Shown piece by piece: positions 1-13,300 of a DNA stretch of 64,000 bases (within the stretch, counting starts at the first letter, position 1; each line of letters opens with the position of its first letter). The translations under genes were made by a program, and so were the position numbers. Source of the stretch: Trichobilharzia szidati (Eukaryota; Platyhelminthes; Trematoda; Strigeidida; Schistosomatidae); assembly GCA_944472155.2 (NCBI GenBank), contig OX235271.1:68244416-68308415 (forward strand). The letters are read 5' to 3'. The notes beneath the pieces are model-generated. The model saw only the letters and a list, made by a program, of their open reading frames with translations, was not told the origin of the DNA and made no database searches.

Positions 1-437
1 GGAGCTAAAATGGTCTGAATCGTCTGTGGTAATCGTTGTGACCACGGCTGTTTTAAGAAGGCGTCGTCTATTTTGAAGTCAGCCACCAACTGTCTCATTT
101 GACGTAACAGTTGGGTGGGCTTTCTATCAGCTAGCTGAACATCTCTGAATAGTTCCTGCACTTTCTGTTGTTCGGTAAGTGCAACGCGCTTAATAAGCGC
201 CTGCTTGAGACGCTCGTACAAGCCCGGGGATCGGTCCGCGAGGACATCAGATACTTCTTCCATGACGTTCTCAGGAAGACTTACGATAACCAGGTTCACC
301 TTAGTCTCTTGTGAGTGTATATTTCGTAGTGCGAACATAGCTTCGATGTGGTCGAACCATTGAACAGGATGATGAGTCCAGAAGGTGGGGAGTTGCAAGG
401 TAATAGCCATTTCTGAGGCGGAACTGGTGTCAGTCAT
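1..437 (-). CDS. Gag-like protein of a Ty3/gypsy LTR retrotransposon, partial
   Basis: Read on the minus strand from an ATG at 437, the frame stays open to the window edge (about 145 codons) and the ORF leaves the window. The translation has the layout of metavirid Gag N-terminal regions: a stretch with FW and QWF aromatic residues, then FALRNI, then LYERLKQALIKR, then LADRKPTQLLRQMRQL. These match the capsid-type Gag of schistosome gypsy elements in my memory of the family. No zinc knuckle, protease or polymerase is visible because the rest lies outside. The absence of stops suggests a recent copy. The exact element family is not determined. Confidence 0.65.
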   Translation of the reverse strand, partial: MTDTSSASEMAITLQLPTFWTHHPVQWFDHIEAMFALRNIHSQETKVNLVIVSLPENVMEEVSDVLADRSPGLYERLKQALIKRVALTEQQKVQELFRDVQLADRKPTQLLRQMRQLVADFKIDDAFLKQPWSQRLPQTIQTILA

Positions 438-1418
438 TTTACACACGGGACGATATATTAATAAAATGATAACAAATATGATAACAAAAAAATACGAGTA
501 AAAACAAGGCAAGTAAAATTTTATAATTCCGTGTGACAAACAAATTGCCAGTATGAAAAAGGACTATTTACACTTTAGGCTACTAAGTAAGCAAACGGTG
601 AAAACTCGGGCTCACCACTTGTAAGAGTTAGACTTAGTATTAACTTCGACCTAAAAGTAACCACTCTTACAAAACTTCTTCACCGCTTAGGGCCTTAATA
701 GTACTCTGCCTAACGTGCAAGTACTAACGAACGGAATCAAGGTTAAAAGACCTGAGATGGCAAGTGTGACTGGAACAGAACTGTATTTACACAAAAGAGA
801 TATCGAATTTGATAAGAAATAAAAGGTACACACTTATCTGCAGGTGAGACGGTGGTCAGCTCGGAGAGTGTACTAGGTGAGAGTACAGCGAGAGAGCGAA
901 ACCGAAACCGTACAGGAGGTTCAGGAATACAAAGTGGAAGTGGGTTTAAAGGTCAGGCTGAGTTCATTCAAACAAAAGTTCAAAGGTACAATGTACACTA
1001 CAGTGCCATGACAGGATTGAGGTACAAATTGGAAACTCATGTGCAAAACACCTAGAATCAGTTCAAGCGCCTATTCATTCGAGTAATCCAACTCAAATTC
1101 TCACTGTCTATGCCGAAGAATAGAAGAAATGCCTCCCATGGATAAGTAATCAATTCGTGGACTGCTTAGGCATAAACAAATGCGCTGAAACATATTTGTT
1201 ACTTTCGAATCTTCAGAGGACACAAAACTTTACAGCGTAGCCAAAAATGAGGTTACTGCAAGGACTTGTCAATCACCCTGAAGTTCTGAATTCATTTGGG
1301 CGAAAATGCAATTTTACAACCCAAGAAACAGTTTTCATACATGAACCTCAGCGGAGTCAAAAACTTTATTACTGACACGGACACAATGAAAGGTGACTAA
1401 GAGGGAGCGTGAGCAGTA
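438..1418. other. Possible leader/LTR of the gypsy element; otherwise unassigned
   Basis: There is no convincing gene. The stretch directly precedes the gag ORF in its direction of reading, so it should hold the primer-binding site and LTR if the element is intact. A 9-bp perfect inverted repeat, TGTAAGAGT at 620-628 and ACTCTTACA at 663-671, lies just beyond a CTCACCA sequence (611-617) that could be the complement of a primer-binding site. LTR ends were not proven because no second LTR is in the window. The short ORF at 852-1055 has no recognisable domain. Confidence 0.3.
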
Positions 1419-2240
1419 GTGGATTACTTCTCCAGAATCTTTAAATATGAGTTATTACCACTAGTAGCACCAGCTCTGGCCGCGCCACAGGAAAACGTGC
1501 GCGGATTCTACGGGCATAGAACAAAGCATTGGAATTCACTCACTAAATTAATTAGACAGAGGGGAATCGATGTGACTCCATGGCTACCCAAGGCTTTTCA
1601 ACCAGCCACCCTAATGTTTGTACTGCGTGTGACTGAGTTGCCTGGATTAAATATATCTTTCATGCATCTCTACACATATGACTTAAAAATTTGGAGGAAG
1701 TTTAAAGATGACAGCGAAATTTCTATGTTGCAGGGAGATCTCAACAAACTGTTAAGTTGGTCAGAAGAACAGATTCTCCCAGTCACCTTAGCTAAGTGAG
1801 CGTCAGCTCATACTATATAAAGGGAATACGGCTCCCATAGACTCAGACGCTAACAGATCTATGGGTCATAGGAAGATACATTCTTAGCGGATTTGAGAGG
1901 AAAGCTGCTCGCGTGGTTTTCGCCACGTCTGACTTATAATACGTGGGACAAGTTAACACATTATGCCTCTCCTACTTATCATACCGTAGGCTCATGCCAT
2001 CACGATGTTCGAAATAGTAAGAAATAGCTATGAACCTGTTCTATCTTTTCTTTTCCTTTCCACCCAATCGGAACATCTTAGAGGATATAGCGCGGGAGTT
2101 CAGAGACCAGATGGGGATTATGTTCCATTTAGGTACTGGTTCTCCCACAGAATAATAAACTCACGCAACCGACTTCCAGGAAAAGTTGTATCAGTGGAAT
2201 ATTTCAAGAAGGGATCAGACAAACGAAGACACTAACTAGT
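1419..2240 (+). pseudogene. Decayed LINE reverse transcriptase fragment (CR1/Jockey-like)
   Basis: The 126-codon frame at 1419-1799 contains an ELPG...LHLYTYDLKIWRKF segment followed by LQGDLNKLLSWSEE. This is the palm region and following helix of CR1/Jockey-type RTs, where the normal box is YADDLKIW; the box here is YTYD, so catalysis is lost. A second frame at about 2100-2235 resembles the C-terminal end of such RTs (FSHRIINSRNRLPGKVV), implying an internal deletion or frameshift. It is a dead fragment with no host function inferred. Confidence 0.65.
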
Positions 2241-2509
2241 GAAGGATTAATGTAGGCTTGAAGTCTTGTATCCTCAACTAGAAATTTGAATCTGAGTGCA
2301 CCTTTTTTGACCCGTTTGGGTACAAGAGTCCCAAGGTCGTGTGTTTGTCTTCAAGGCCAGCTTAGTCCAGTACCTGTGGTGGGAAGACTGGCTCACTCAG
2401 TTGCAAAGTATGTTTACGTAGCCTAATTGGTATATGTGCTATATAATCTGAGTAATGCTTTGTTTTTCATCTGTATAATAGACATGAATAATGTCTGTAT
2501 AGAATAAAT

Positions 2510-3320
2510 ATGTTTTTCAGCAGGTGATTCACGAACTTGACATCATCAGAAAAGCTAGACACCAGTGTAAATTACACGAGGGACGTCGCCAAAGCTTACG
2601 AAACTTTACACTTTATGCATAGGCATCTGGGAGTCCTTCTCCCGAACTATTCTTAACGCTGTATAATATATACGTGAGGCCACTGCTTGAGGTGCATAAT
2701 ATCATTGCTCTTCCGCTACTCAAAAGGGATGCTAACATTCTAGAAAGTGTCCAGAGACGAGCGACAAAATGGGTGATCGGCCTCCGCAACAAATCATATG
2801 AGGAAAGACTGAAGAAATTAAGTCTTTTCAACTTAGTTACCGTAGTCACAGGGGAGACCTCATCACCGTCTATAAGATCTTAAATGACCAGGCCCACCCT
2901 AATAAGAGCATCCTGCCATTAAGTGATTATAGGCTTCCACGAGGTAACCCGCTAAGGATAGCACACCAGAGACCAAAGACTCGAGTGCGTTCACATTTCT
3001 TCTCGCTTCGAGTTTGCCGTCTCTGGAACGCTTTACCGGCGGCCGTAACTACAGCTCCATCTGTGGAGACTTTTAAGCGGAAGCTGGACAATCATGCAGA
3101 AATGCATGGTTTATGTCTCAATAGCTTATCCTCTTAAAATTTGAAACCACATTGTCAGTGGATAAGCATACAAGCTGAATCCCCACGACCCGTCCTGTCT
3201 TCTCCCATTGTACCGACTACTCTATCTTTTCTTTCTTTCTTTATCATTTCACCTTTATTATTTCACTTATATCAACCTATATTATCTACACTACAACCTA
3301 TTATTATTATTATTATTATG
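2510..3320 (+). pseudogene. LINE RT 3' part with TTA-repeat tail
   Basis: Frames here encode the conserved end of a CR1/Jockey-like RT: VRPLLEV, then LKRDANILESVQRRATKWVIGL, then SYEERLKKLSLF. After a frameshift near 2850 come a LPRGNPLRIAH-like segment and a LWNALPAAVTTAPSVETFKRKL tail ending near 3135. An ATT/TTA microsatellite at 3298-3320 is a plausible LINE 3' terminus. The frame breaks show it is a decayed copy. It is separate from the preceding fragment, since both contain a C-terminal end. Confidence 0.6.
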
Positions 3321-4289
3321 ACTACACCGAATGACCAACGGATGTTAGGTCAAACTCCATTCACGGCAGCAGCTGAGTCCTAACATACTGCACACTACAA
3401 ACCAAAATCTTGACCAATCCTCGCACCACTCCTCTTGGAGTCTACCAGAGCTAAAGCAGTCGAGTGGCGGGATTTACTACGCATAAGTTCACCAAAGATC
3501 TGGAACCTCTACCTTACAATCAAGAAGCGAGCTCAAAGAAATCACTGGTTTATACTAGCTCGTAATCAGGATATTGGATATTGGATAGTACCAAGTGTTA
3601 TATAATAGTGCTATTTAGTAACTTGAGTTATCATATGGCACTGTTGCACTTCATTTAACGTAATATTAGTTAGTCAACATGAAATTTCAGCTTAAGCTTT
3701 GTCCACGTTTTCCCAAAAATGTCCCCTTTTTGTCAACACATTTGTCCGATTGGGAGCTGCCTAAAAGCAAGGTTCAAAATTTTCCATATTATATTCTCCC
3801 CTGTAGCTTAATCTTGAGTGGCATACGTTATTTAGTTGAATCTTTGTATGCAGCTCTTATAAGAAATATAAGGAAGGTCGTCTCTAGTGAGTCTCTTAAA
3901 TGTCACTATTATAATTTGGAGTGGGTTCGCTGACCGGTCCCAAAATATGTATGTGCTTACATTTTATGGCGACTGTAATGAATGATGAACTTATGTTGCC
4001 AGTAGGCGCCGTGCTAAAATCATGCTAATCAGTGCTGAAAAACAGCACAGACTGTTGCTTTGTGTGGAATATCAAGTCATTTAGGAATTTTCTCATTATA
4101 GAAGAAGTGTTCGTTTAGAATTTGCAGACTTTGCTTCAGCGTTACTGTAAGCCTTAGTATTCTCTGCGTTTATGCGTTTATATTGTGTTGTGAAAATGCA
4201 GAAGTGGTGAGACGTTTCATACAGCCAGATATTTTTTTAAAATTTTCCCTAGCTTATTTTAGATTCTCGTATAAGATGCAGTAGTATCG
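3321..4289. other. Region upstream of the pseudokinase gene; no gene seen
   Basis: No supported coding sequence. The last 60 bases carry TTTTTTTAAAATTTTCCCTAG followed by a TTATTTTAG, a pyrimidine-rich tract ending at an AG at 4261, which could be a splice acceptor for a 5' UTR exon or for spliced-leader addition. An in-frame TAA lies just upstream of the ATG at 4290. No TATA box or other promoter could be assigned. Confidence 0.3.
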
Positions 4290-4361
4290 ATGGTTGTTGA
4301 CCAAATATCAGAAATCGATAAAGCACTTGCCAGGGATGAATTGGAAAAGACAACTCAAAAG
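4290..4361 (+). CDS. Pseudokinase exon 1 (residues 1-24)
   Basis: The ATG at 4290 has a G at +4 and an in-frame TAA a few codons upstream, which supports it as the start. The exon ends AAG before a GTCAGT donor, phase 0. The encoded segment is acidic/basic (KALARDELEKTTQK) and could be helical. It has no KKKPTPIQL-type docking sequence as at the MEK1 N-terminus. This exon and exon 2 are the least certain because no conserved domain anchors them; phase continuity into exon 3 is the support. Confidence 0.65.
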
Positions 4362-7300
4362 GTCAGTTCAGTGTTTTGTATGATTTCTTGTTATGCTGTT
4401 GTGAACTGTGTGATGTACTTCCAACCTAAATGACTAATATTCAATAAACATGTGGCTATTGGTTTATTTACACTACATTTATCTACTTAATTAATTCTAA
4501 GTGGGATAATGGTTATCATATGGCTTGGACATTTCATTTCCAATATGACTTTTAACTATTACGACGTCCAACTTTATATTCCTTCATTTCATGCGTATTA
4601 CTAGCTGATTAAATCTGGACATCAAATGTTTTTGATGATATAGTAGACTGGAAGTATTGTCTTAATAATGGGACTCCTATTATGTTTCAACGTGGTGGAG
4701 TCATCCTCCATTGTTCCCAGTCATTGTTTACTGGTAGTTCGAACCACGTCAAGCTATATAGTTATAATCGAATATAGAAATGCTGCTAGATTTCTAACTC
4801 TCCGTACACCAAGGATATATACAAGGGCGCTTAAACAATCCTTGTCTGGTAATATCATGTTTAAGTTGTTCCGAATATTATCTAAAGCCAATATGAACGT
4901 CTACTGGTTGTCATTTCTGTATAAACCCATAAAATTCCAGTGCAATATTTCTCGTACTATTGTAAGCTTTCACTAATGATTTTCAGTACTGCGTTGATAA
5001 TACCATAAATGTATTTTTGCGTAGTCATTTACTTTGTTGTAGTATAGACATTTGATTGTTTTGCTTTGGTTTATACACTCCTAGTAACGCATGCCTTAGT
5101 ACAAACCTGCTCTGACCAAAGCTGGTGGGGTGGGATAAAAACCTATGATGTTGTATAGCACGCAGCATTGTCGCATGATATTCTAACTTGTCACACCTCA
5201 TATCTCAAAAGTTATAAAAACGAATGGGAAATAATGTAAGGATTTTAGTGTTACTGAGGATATGTAAGATAAAGCCAATCAAAATAGACTGTTACACCTA
5301 AGTTAAAGGTGACTTGCAGATATGTCTGCTCCATTGCAATCGATTAACCACCTTACCTAGAATCTTTATCCATAGGACCTGGTTGTTACTTGAATTCAAG
5401 TCAGAAATGTTTATTTTCCTACACGATTTAGAACATTATTCAATGACTTCTTAGATCGGTATCACGTTTTAGCCTAACTTCTCTTCTTCCTTCAGACTAG
5501 TCTTACTTCCATATGGCGATCGACAATGGATAGGAATGTGTAACAGTACGTGGAAAAACTAGATATTACCTGTCTATAACCAATTTCCAAGTGATTTCAC
5601 CAAAGGTCGGCAACATTAGTAAAAGACTGCGTCTTCGCAGGTTTTGAACGTCCGTTGGAATGTGGAAGAACAAAGCATACTTCCAAGTAGAGGACTAAAC
5701 CCTTGATGTGCAGTTGGATAATGCGACCAAACTATAAGTGGCAAAGTTAGGCGAAGTCCTAGATTTTTGGTGTCTTCACCAAGACTTTATTAGTCAATAG
5801 CCCATCAGACCTGGCGTGACTTTTTATGTAAACGAAATGACTGACCCGTCCAACCACTTCACTCACTATGGTTAGACACTGTATTATTACAGACAAGTTG
5901 GAAAGTAATAGTTTATAATTCGAAGGTAAAGAGTGCATCAAGACTATTCTCAACTTGCCACTTAAAATGTTTAGCACTTTCAGCATTTTAAAATCTTCAT
6001 CCATTAGGTCTAATTCACCTGCATGCTGTGAGTTATTTAAGGCGTCTTCATGGAGGATATTCATTTATTTTACTTCAGATGATAATATAGATCTTCATAA
6101 ACGTATCTGCATATGAAGTTCACTAGAAATGGTGGCATCATAGAACTGCTTGTTAAACCTTTCATCATCTTAAAGAAGGCATTGCTACTAATAAATGCGA
6201 GTTGAATAAGAAGAGAGTCTCTTCGCTGAATCTTATTAGTGTTGCGTCATACTCATTTTTGTAGATTTCTGATTTAGTAACCAAATAAAAGCTGGGAATA
6301 TAAGTAATCTAGAATTGTGTGTAGATTCTCGAAAGCGGGTCGCCGTAATATACTCATTTTTCATATCATGAAATCCTGGGACTGTTAACCATATGTATTG
6401 GTATTGTATCCGTTGAGTGGAAATCCCTAGCTTCCTCATTGTTCAGTTGTGTGCACTGGGTGCACTGTATTACTGATAATTGGGATATCTTCATTATTCT
6501 AAGCTTATTTAATAACGTATTATGATAATAATGCTAAAGCATATCTCACATTTTTTTTACTTCAGATAATTATTGAGGATATATCACAGGAACCAATCTC
6601 TATCACTATCTCAGAGTCTTTCACAGATGCAGCTGAAGCGTAAGTATGATTTTCAGTAACCAGTGGGTTAACATATTTAAACATTGTTTTGTTAAGTCAG
6701 AGACGCTCACCGATATCCTCCTCAAGCCGTACAACCGCTCATAAATAGTACATATTCATAGCAAAAGACGGTGTGTTTCCAAGAGTGTGTCACTAAAATT
6801 GTAAGTTTTAGGCAACAATTACGTAATATCGCGTAATAGCTAAACTCTCTTCCTTTATATAACCTCATGGGGATGTTTGAACCATTGTTTTGCTTGATGA
6901 TTCGATCTTTATGAGTCGGTTAGTTCAGTGACAGACGTTTCGATATCAAGTTGGCATACACAATGAATTTGAGTTCCTGAAGATGAGGACTCTACCTTTT
7001 TACTGGTATATCCTTTGAATGCACACCAATATCCATTCCCTTTTGCGTGATGTTCATATTGTTTGGTTTGTGACACACTGAAACACTTCACTGTTTTGTG
7101 TTTTGCATATTCCCATCAATAATATTTATCACTGCATTTTACTAGGGCTTATTAAGGCATATTATTATTATTTCCCTGGGTTCCAAGAGGAGCACTGGCC
7201 TTCAGCAGCACATATATACACTTCACTGTTCTCCGGATTATTTTTTTAGCCGGCGTCATGATTGCCTATAGGTTTTCATTTCCTCATGCAATCTGCTGCA

Positions 7301-10300
7301 TGTCACTCTCGGACGCCGAACTCATTGTTTCCCCTTTAGGATCCATTGTAGGGCTTGATTGGCGTGTGATTTCACTCAATGATCGCCCTAGTTTATGTCC
7401 ACTTCGTGTCCATTTCTTTGGTTTGTTGTCTACCCGGACTGTGTGTCGCTTATCATTTCTGTCCGGCCATCTGATCTTCGGTATGGAAGTCAGCTAAGGC
7501 AGCTGTTGATGAAAGTCTGAAGTAGCCTGTTGGAAGTGCATTTGTGGCGACGCTCGTGTCAAGTCTTTGAACATTACTCGAGCTCTGACTTGACATCAAT
7601 GTTTCTACAAAAATTTCAAATCACATAAAAAAATATATAGAAAGGAAATCAAAGCACTAAGTGACCATGACAGCTGTATATGCGGAATGAAGCAGTAAAA
7701 CAAGAATGTTCAATTTCATTGTCATTGTCATAAGCGTTTCTTTATTTTCTCATTATTTTTTTCAGTTCAACTTTAAATTCCCAATCAACCAATGATAATA
7801 GACCATCACTCCAACCATTCACAAGATGTAAAAGTCCATCTAATAATAATAATAATAAAAATTCACTGAGTAGTTCATCAAATGCAACGTCTATTGAATA
7901 TTCACAAACTCCAAGTCCAGGTGATTCTGGTCGTCGACGTTTGGTGCCAGACTTCAATATTGATGATTTACTGTTGATATCAGAATTGGGAAGAGGTAAT
8001 GGTGGGGTTGTGACAAAACTACAGCATAAATCATCTGGTACATTGTTGATTAGAAAAACATTTGAATTAGACGTTAAGACGACTACAAGAGCACAGATTG
8101 TTAGAGATTTACAGGTAATCCATTGTTTGAAAAAAAACAGTATCAGTAATATACTTCGCTTGACCCTGTGTTTAATCACGATTTACTTGTATCTTACGCA
8201 TGATGTACATAATGTCATTGTTTATAATAGTTGGATGGGATAGCATCTGAGTAGATTCTGATTCAGATTCAGTGATAATACTAGTAGACCTGTATTAATT
8301 CTTGGAATATATTGTCTGAGTGGAGCGTTCATAGATGAGGCCAAGTTGCAGTCGTTGGCCACCCCGTGTGAGAATCTGCACTCCACTCGTATTTTCTCTT
8401 GCCGCAGAGTGAGCGCCGTGTAATGACTTGAGAAGCGTGAAAAGGTTGAAAAGGTCGGTAACCAAGTCACCTCTCTTCCTTCATTCTGATAATGAGATAT
8501 AGATTTACCAACCTCTTCTCAATGCGTCGGTGGTATAGCGGTTAGGACGCTCGCCGACCATGCACATGGTCCGGGGTTCGATCCCCGGCCGACGCACTCC
8601 TTTACCTCGCTAAGTCAGAGATAATGCTGGTGAAGAGGAAAGGTGGGGCATGGGGCTAGCAACCCCATCCTGTAAAATAAACACTGCTACAGCTCTATGT
8701 TCCACTGGGGAACGTGAAGGAAAATAAAACCTCTTCTCATAAAAAAGGTTTGAAATACCACTGACCAACTTACTGCTCAGTCTTTGTACTCTTCTTGAGA
8801 CTTGTGTTGCCTTCTTGAAGCACGGACTAGTTGCCCGTAATCAGTACTCTAGGAAAGGCCTAATATATGGTGAGTAGATTACCTTAAACATAAACGTATC
8901 TCTAAGCGTATTAGCAGGTAATCACATCATCATATCATTCACTGTTACTTTTAATAACATGGAAATAATTTAAGCTTTCTGACTGAACTACATGTGGTGA
9001 TGACGATCAATTATTGTGGGTGACTTGGAGAAGTCGGCATTATTAATGTTATTAGTTTTACTGTAGAGAGAAAAAACAGAGCTGGATCATATATACTTGC
9101 AGAATAGTGGAAAAATGAGATAGTCTAATCGTTTTAGATTACTTTAATAAATGCTTCTATTGAGAACAAGTGATTTTGAAGTAAAACTTATCTTTTCTTT
9201 CTAAATTCTTTTATTTGAGAATAATTAGTAAGTGCACTTGTTGTGCGTTTATTTTGATAAGCTTTATTTCATCCTATCCTATTTCATCAGTTCAGTAGCG
9301 TAGTTGGCGTGGTGACCTTGTAACTCAGGGCTTATTAGTGTATTTCGTAGTGGTTAACTTTCAATCACCTTATAAAGTTCGGATAATCAGGTGATTAAAT
9401 CAACTTTCATACGGTGAGTACAACTCACTGCCTAAAACATTAGATTTCACGTGGTTTCTCTGCTGCATGAATATTGTATTCATGTATTAAAGGTTTTTTC
9501 AATTCATTGTGGGTCGAGTGGAACATAGCGTTTCAAGCGGTGAAGTTTCAGTAGCAGTGGTTTTGTACTCCACCCTCGCTTTTGTCGGGGTTTAATGCTG
9601 GTTAGGTGAATTGTAAGAGTACGTCGGCGAACCCTAGACCTACCACTGAGTCATCGATGCTGTGTAATGGATGCTTGAAGGAAATCAAGAAAAAACGTTG
9701 TCCCACCATTTTATATTCTTCGACACTTGTGAATTCAAAAAAAGAATGGATACTGAACAAAGAATACTCTTTTCGATAACTTCATCATCAGTCTCTACAG
9801 TTATATATATACATTATAGTGAATGAATTAGTGTTATGAACAACATTAATGTTTAAATAACATCGAATCAATAATAGTATCAATAGATTACAGTTCAATA
9901 GCATCAACATAATAATAAACTGAATGTCAGAAAAATTAGGAAAGATAATAATACAAATTCATGAATTTATAGTCTCTACTGAAGGCCAGGGCAGTAGTAG
10001 TGGCTGGACTTGCTTCTTTTGCACACAAAGCAGTGGTTGTTCCACGCGAATTGCGGTAGCCTCTGCTGTTTGGAGCATGCGGTACTTTGATGTTTTTGGC
10101 AATTTATTTGGCACCCAGTAGATGATAGAGAAGGATTCTTCAATGCTGGCTGCTTTGTGACCGGTTTAACGGGCATTTTTAATCAACTCAAGAAAAATCG
10201 CTGACCACTCTGGTAACACTTGCTTTATGATGTTAATAAAAGGCAAATCGAAATCATAGAGGCATGTCTTAATAAGTAGCGTCAATTCAACACAAAGTTC

Positions 10301-13300
10301 TTCGTCAATCTAACACTTAATACACAGGCAGCCATGTTTTTTTAAAATCTTGTAACCAATATGTGGCAAATTTTGTTTATTCCTCGATTTTCTAGTGTGT
10401 GGTATTGATTTACTCCATTCATGTCACAAATAGGTTCTTTGGGAGTGTATATCACCACATATAATCGAATTCCATGGAGCAATACATTCTGATTGCTTAA
10501 TAAGTATTTACATGGAGTATATGGATGTTGGTGGGATGGATTTACTATTACGAATGGTTGGACGTTTTCCTGAACCAATTATTATTCATATTGCTGATTC
10601 AGTTGTTTCTGGTCTGTTATATCTTTGGCAAGAGTTGCATATGTTCCATCGGTGAGTTTTTTTGATTAGTGGTTAGTTGAAGAGTAAAATTTATCATATA
10701 TTAGTCTTATTTAATAAAACTATATAGTTCTTTCTTTTCTGTTACCTTTATTCTTACATGACTTGCCCCAATTCCGATGAAGCCAATTTTGTTGAGTATC
10801 CTGATGATCTAACTGTTTCTATGCCTGTTACTTCCCAATCTGATTGTTTCAAAATGATCAGGTTTTTATCAGAGATTAGTCAGTGGTCCTTGTCAAATGG
10901 TCTTAGGGCCAAATCCTTCCAAACGTTAGGTTGTTAATTTCACTTTCAGACGTAGGGGCAACTTACATGAACTGGCTCGTTCGCATGATTCTACTGGCCT
11001 AGATGATGGCACTGAAGTTGAAACTAAATCGAATGTTAAATACGTTGGATTGTGGATTTCCTCGGATCTTTCCCGGTCTTCCGACATCATGTTAGTTTCT
11101 AGAAAGGTATTCTGTTTAAAGTTATGTGTAAGGAAGTTAAGACAGTCTGTACTTTGTAAGTTCGTTAGTTCTTGTATTCTACCTATTCTTCTTTATTACC
11201 CCTACCCCTTAATCTTCCCTGCGCTACCTAAAGAAGACTTTGTTACACTGTGAAGGCGCTAAAAGCTGTCAGTAGGGCGATTGGGTTGTTGTTAAACCAA
11301 CTCGTTAACAACTGTTGTGAATAGATACTAGAACTGGTGCAAGAAATTGCTTGTCGAACCCTGAGAATCCTCTCTAACAACTCTCTCTTTGCATCTCATC
11401 AGGGAGAACTAGAAGCAACTATAGAAGACGTTATACTCGGACGACTCAGTACAAAAACTCCAGAATACCTTATGTAACACATATTTCATGTGATGAGAAG
11501 AGTGTAGTGGAAGTGTAAGTGTAAGACATTACTAACTTACTGCGGAATAGTAAGTAAATGGCCTTTTTATTCTTTCTTTGATTGTTATATTGTTGTTAAT
11601 ATTTCCACTTAAATTTAGTATTCATCTTCTTATTTAACAGTATTATCAATGTAAATACCGTTTAATTATAATCCCTGTATATTATGTAATGAGAAAGTTA
11701 GACGCAGTATTATATACGGGCTGAAAATTCCACATTTGTATCAAAAGTACTGTTTTCGGTTCAGGCTATTATTGTTATTGTTATTATCGTTATTAGTGAT
11801 GCAGTATCATTTAATGATGACGTTTCTAGCATGATTTATTGCTCATGATCATATCAAGGCACTCGTATAATCTGTAGATTTTGTTTATATATGATGCCAT
11901 TATTTCTTATTCTTTGATCATATTGTTAGTAATTTTTCTTTCCATAACTCTGGTATTGGCGTTACGTCATTCCTATTGCACGTGTAATATACACCTAACA
12001 CGCCATTCATTACCTGAGCTATGCAAAATATTACTGCCAATAAAGTCAAGGGATAAGGAATAATCGGGGTATGTAAAGGTAACATGCAAGTTATGTAAGT
12101 GCCTTGATATAATTATGATCAATAAATTGTACCGGAAACGTTATTAGTAACTCATGTATTATTCTATGCTCTTATTAAATGAAATTATACTCTACGACAG
12201 TTACCAAATTCTAGTCTTAAGAATAACCTTGCGTAAGGTTTGGTTTCTCTTAATTTATGGAAATTCCTCACACAATAATAATAAAACAACATAGATTGAA
12301 AGTAAAAATGTAAGTTGAAAACGGATACAGAACTTCATCAGGAAGGAAAACAGTCATGTTTAACAAGTTCAAACAGTATTCGTTAACTATCATCAGGAAG
12401 GGAAGAAAGAAGGAAATTGCAACACGTTCGCCATTGATTACGATTCTTGGCCATATCCGATAACGTTTCGAGCCATCGATTCAAGCTATCTCGCGGACCC
12501 CAACCAGGGAGTCGTGACACACCAACCGATGCTAATCTAGCACAAAAATCCTTCATCCCACGACGCCACGTCATGGACTGACCACCCCTCTGCCTTTTCC
12601 ATCCCGTCCCAGGGCTGGCGAACAGAGACCTGTACGGAAGCCTCTGGGATGACATTCGCAGCACATGTCCAAGCCACCGGAGCTGGTGTTTCCAGATGAC
12701 GACACTCAATGAATGGTGTTCTCCACTGTGTTCAAACACACGCCGCCGAACCTCGGAATTACTCACGCGATGATGCCATCGAACGCAAGCAATCCTGTGG
12801 AGACAGCGATGATCGAACACACAGAGTCGCCTCACATCCTCAGCTCGGAGAGGCCAGGTTTCACAGGCGTAGAGCAGCGCAGCCCGCACCGAAGCATTGT
12901 ATACCCGACCTTTGACAGCCAGGCTAACGTCGCGACGGCGCCAGAGGTGGCACAAGTTGATGTATGCCACCCTAGCCTTCATTATACGGTTGGAAATCCC
13001 ATCCGTCACCCCTCCGCCAGCAATCACACAACTACCTAGGTACACAAACTTATCGACAACTTCAAGCGGTTCACCCGCAAGAGTGAGTGCAGGTACAGGC
13101 TCCTGCCAATCTTGTAACAGTACTTTGCACTTAGACGGCGCAAAGCACATACCATACTTACAGACACTGATCGCCAACTGATAAAGTGTGATTTGGGCAG
13201 CCTGCATGCTATCGCACAGTAAGATGATATCGTCTGCATACTCGAGGTCGAAAAGTCTATCTCCAGGTAGCAGATCTACACCACCTTCACGCACATCCTT

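Noticed and set aside
5759..6064. 101-codon minus-strand ORF in intron 1
   Set aside because: No domain or repeat match recognised; it is antisense in an AT-rich intron and probably fortuitous.
7742..8179. 145-codon minus-strand ORF overlapping exon 3
   Set aside because: It is antisense to conserved kinase coding sequence and has no recognisable domain.
7941..8243. Kinase N-lobe as a stand-alone 100-aa protein
   Set aside because: The frame crosses a GTAATC donor at 8115; sequence after it no longer resembles MEK, while exon 4 at 10434 continues the alignment in phase.
8522..8596. Apparent tRNA gene (A-box and B-box, closing acceptor-like stem)
   Set aside because: The same head recurs at 36.5, 39.5, 40.9, 46.0 and 47.2 kb with a common tail and TSDs, so it is a SINE head and not a functional tRNA gene.
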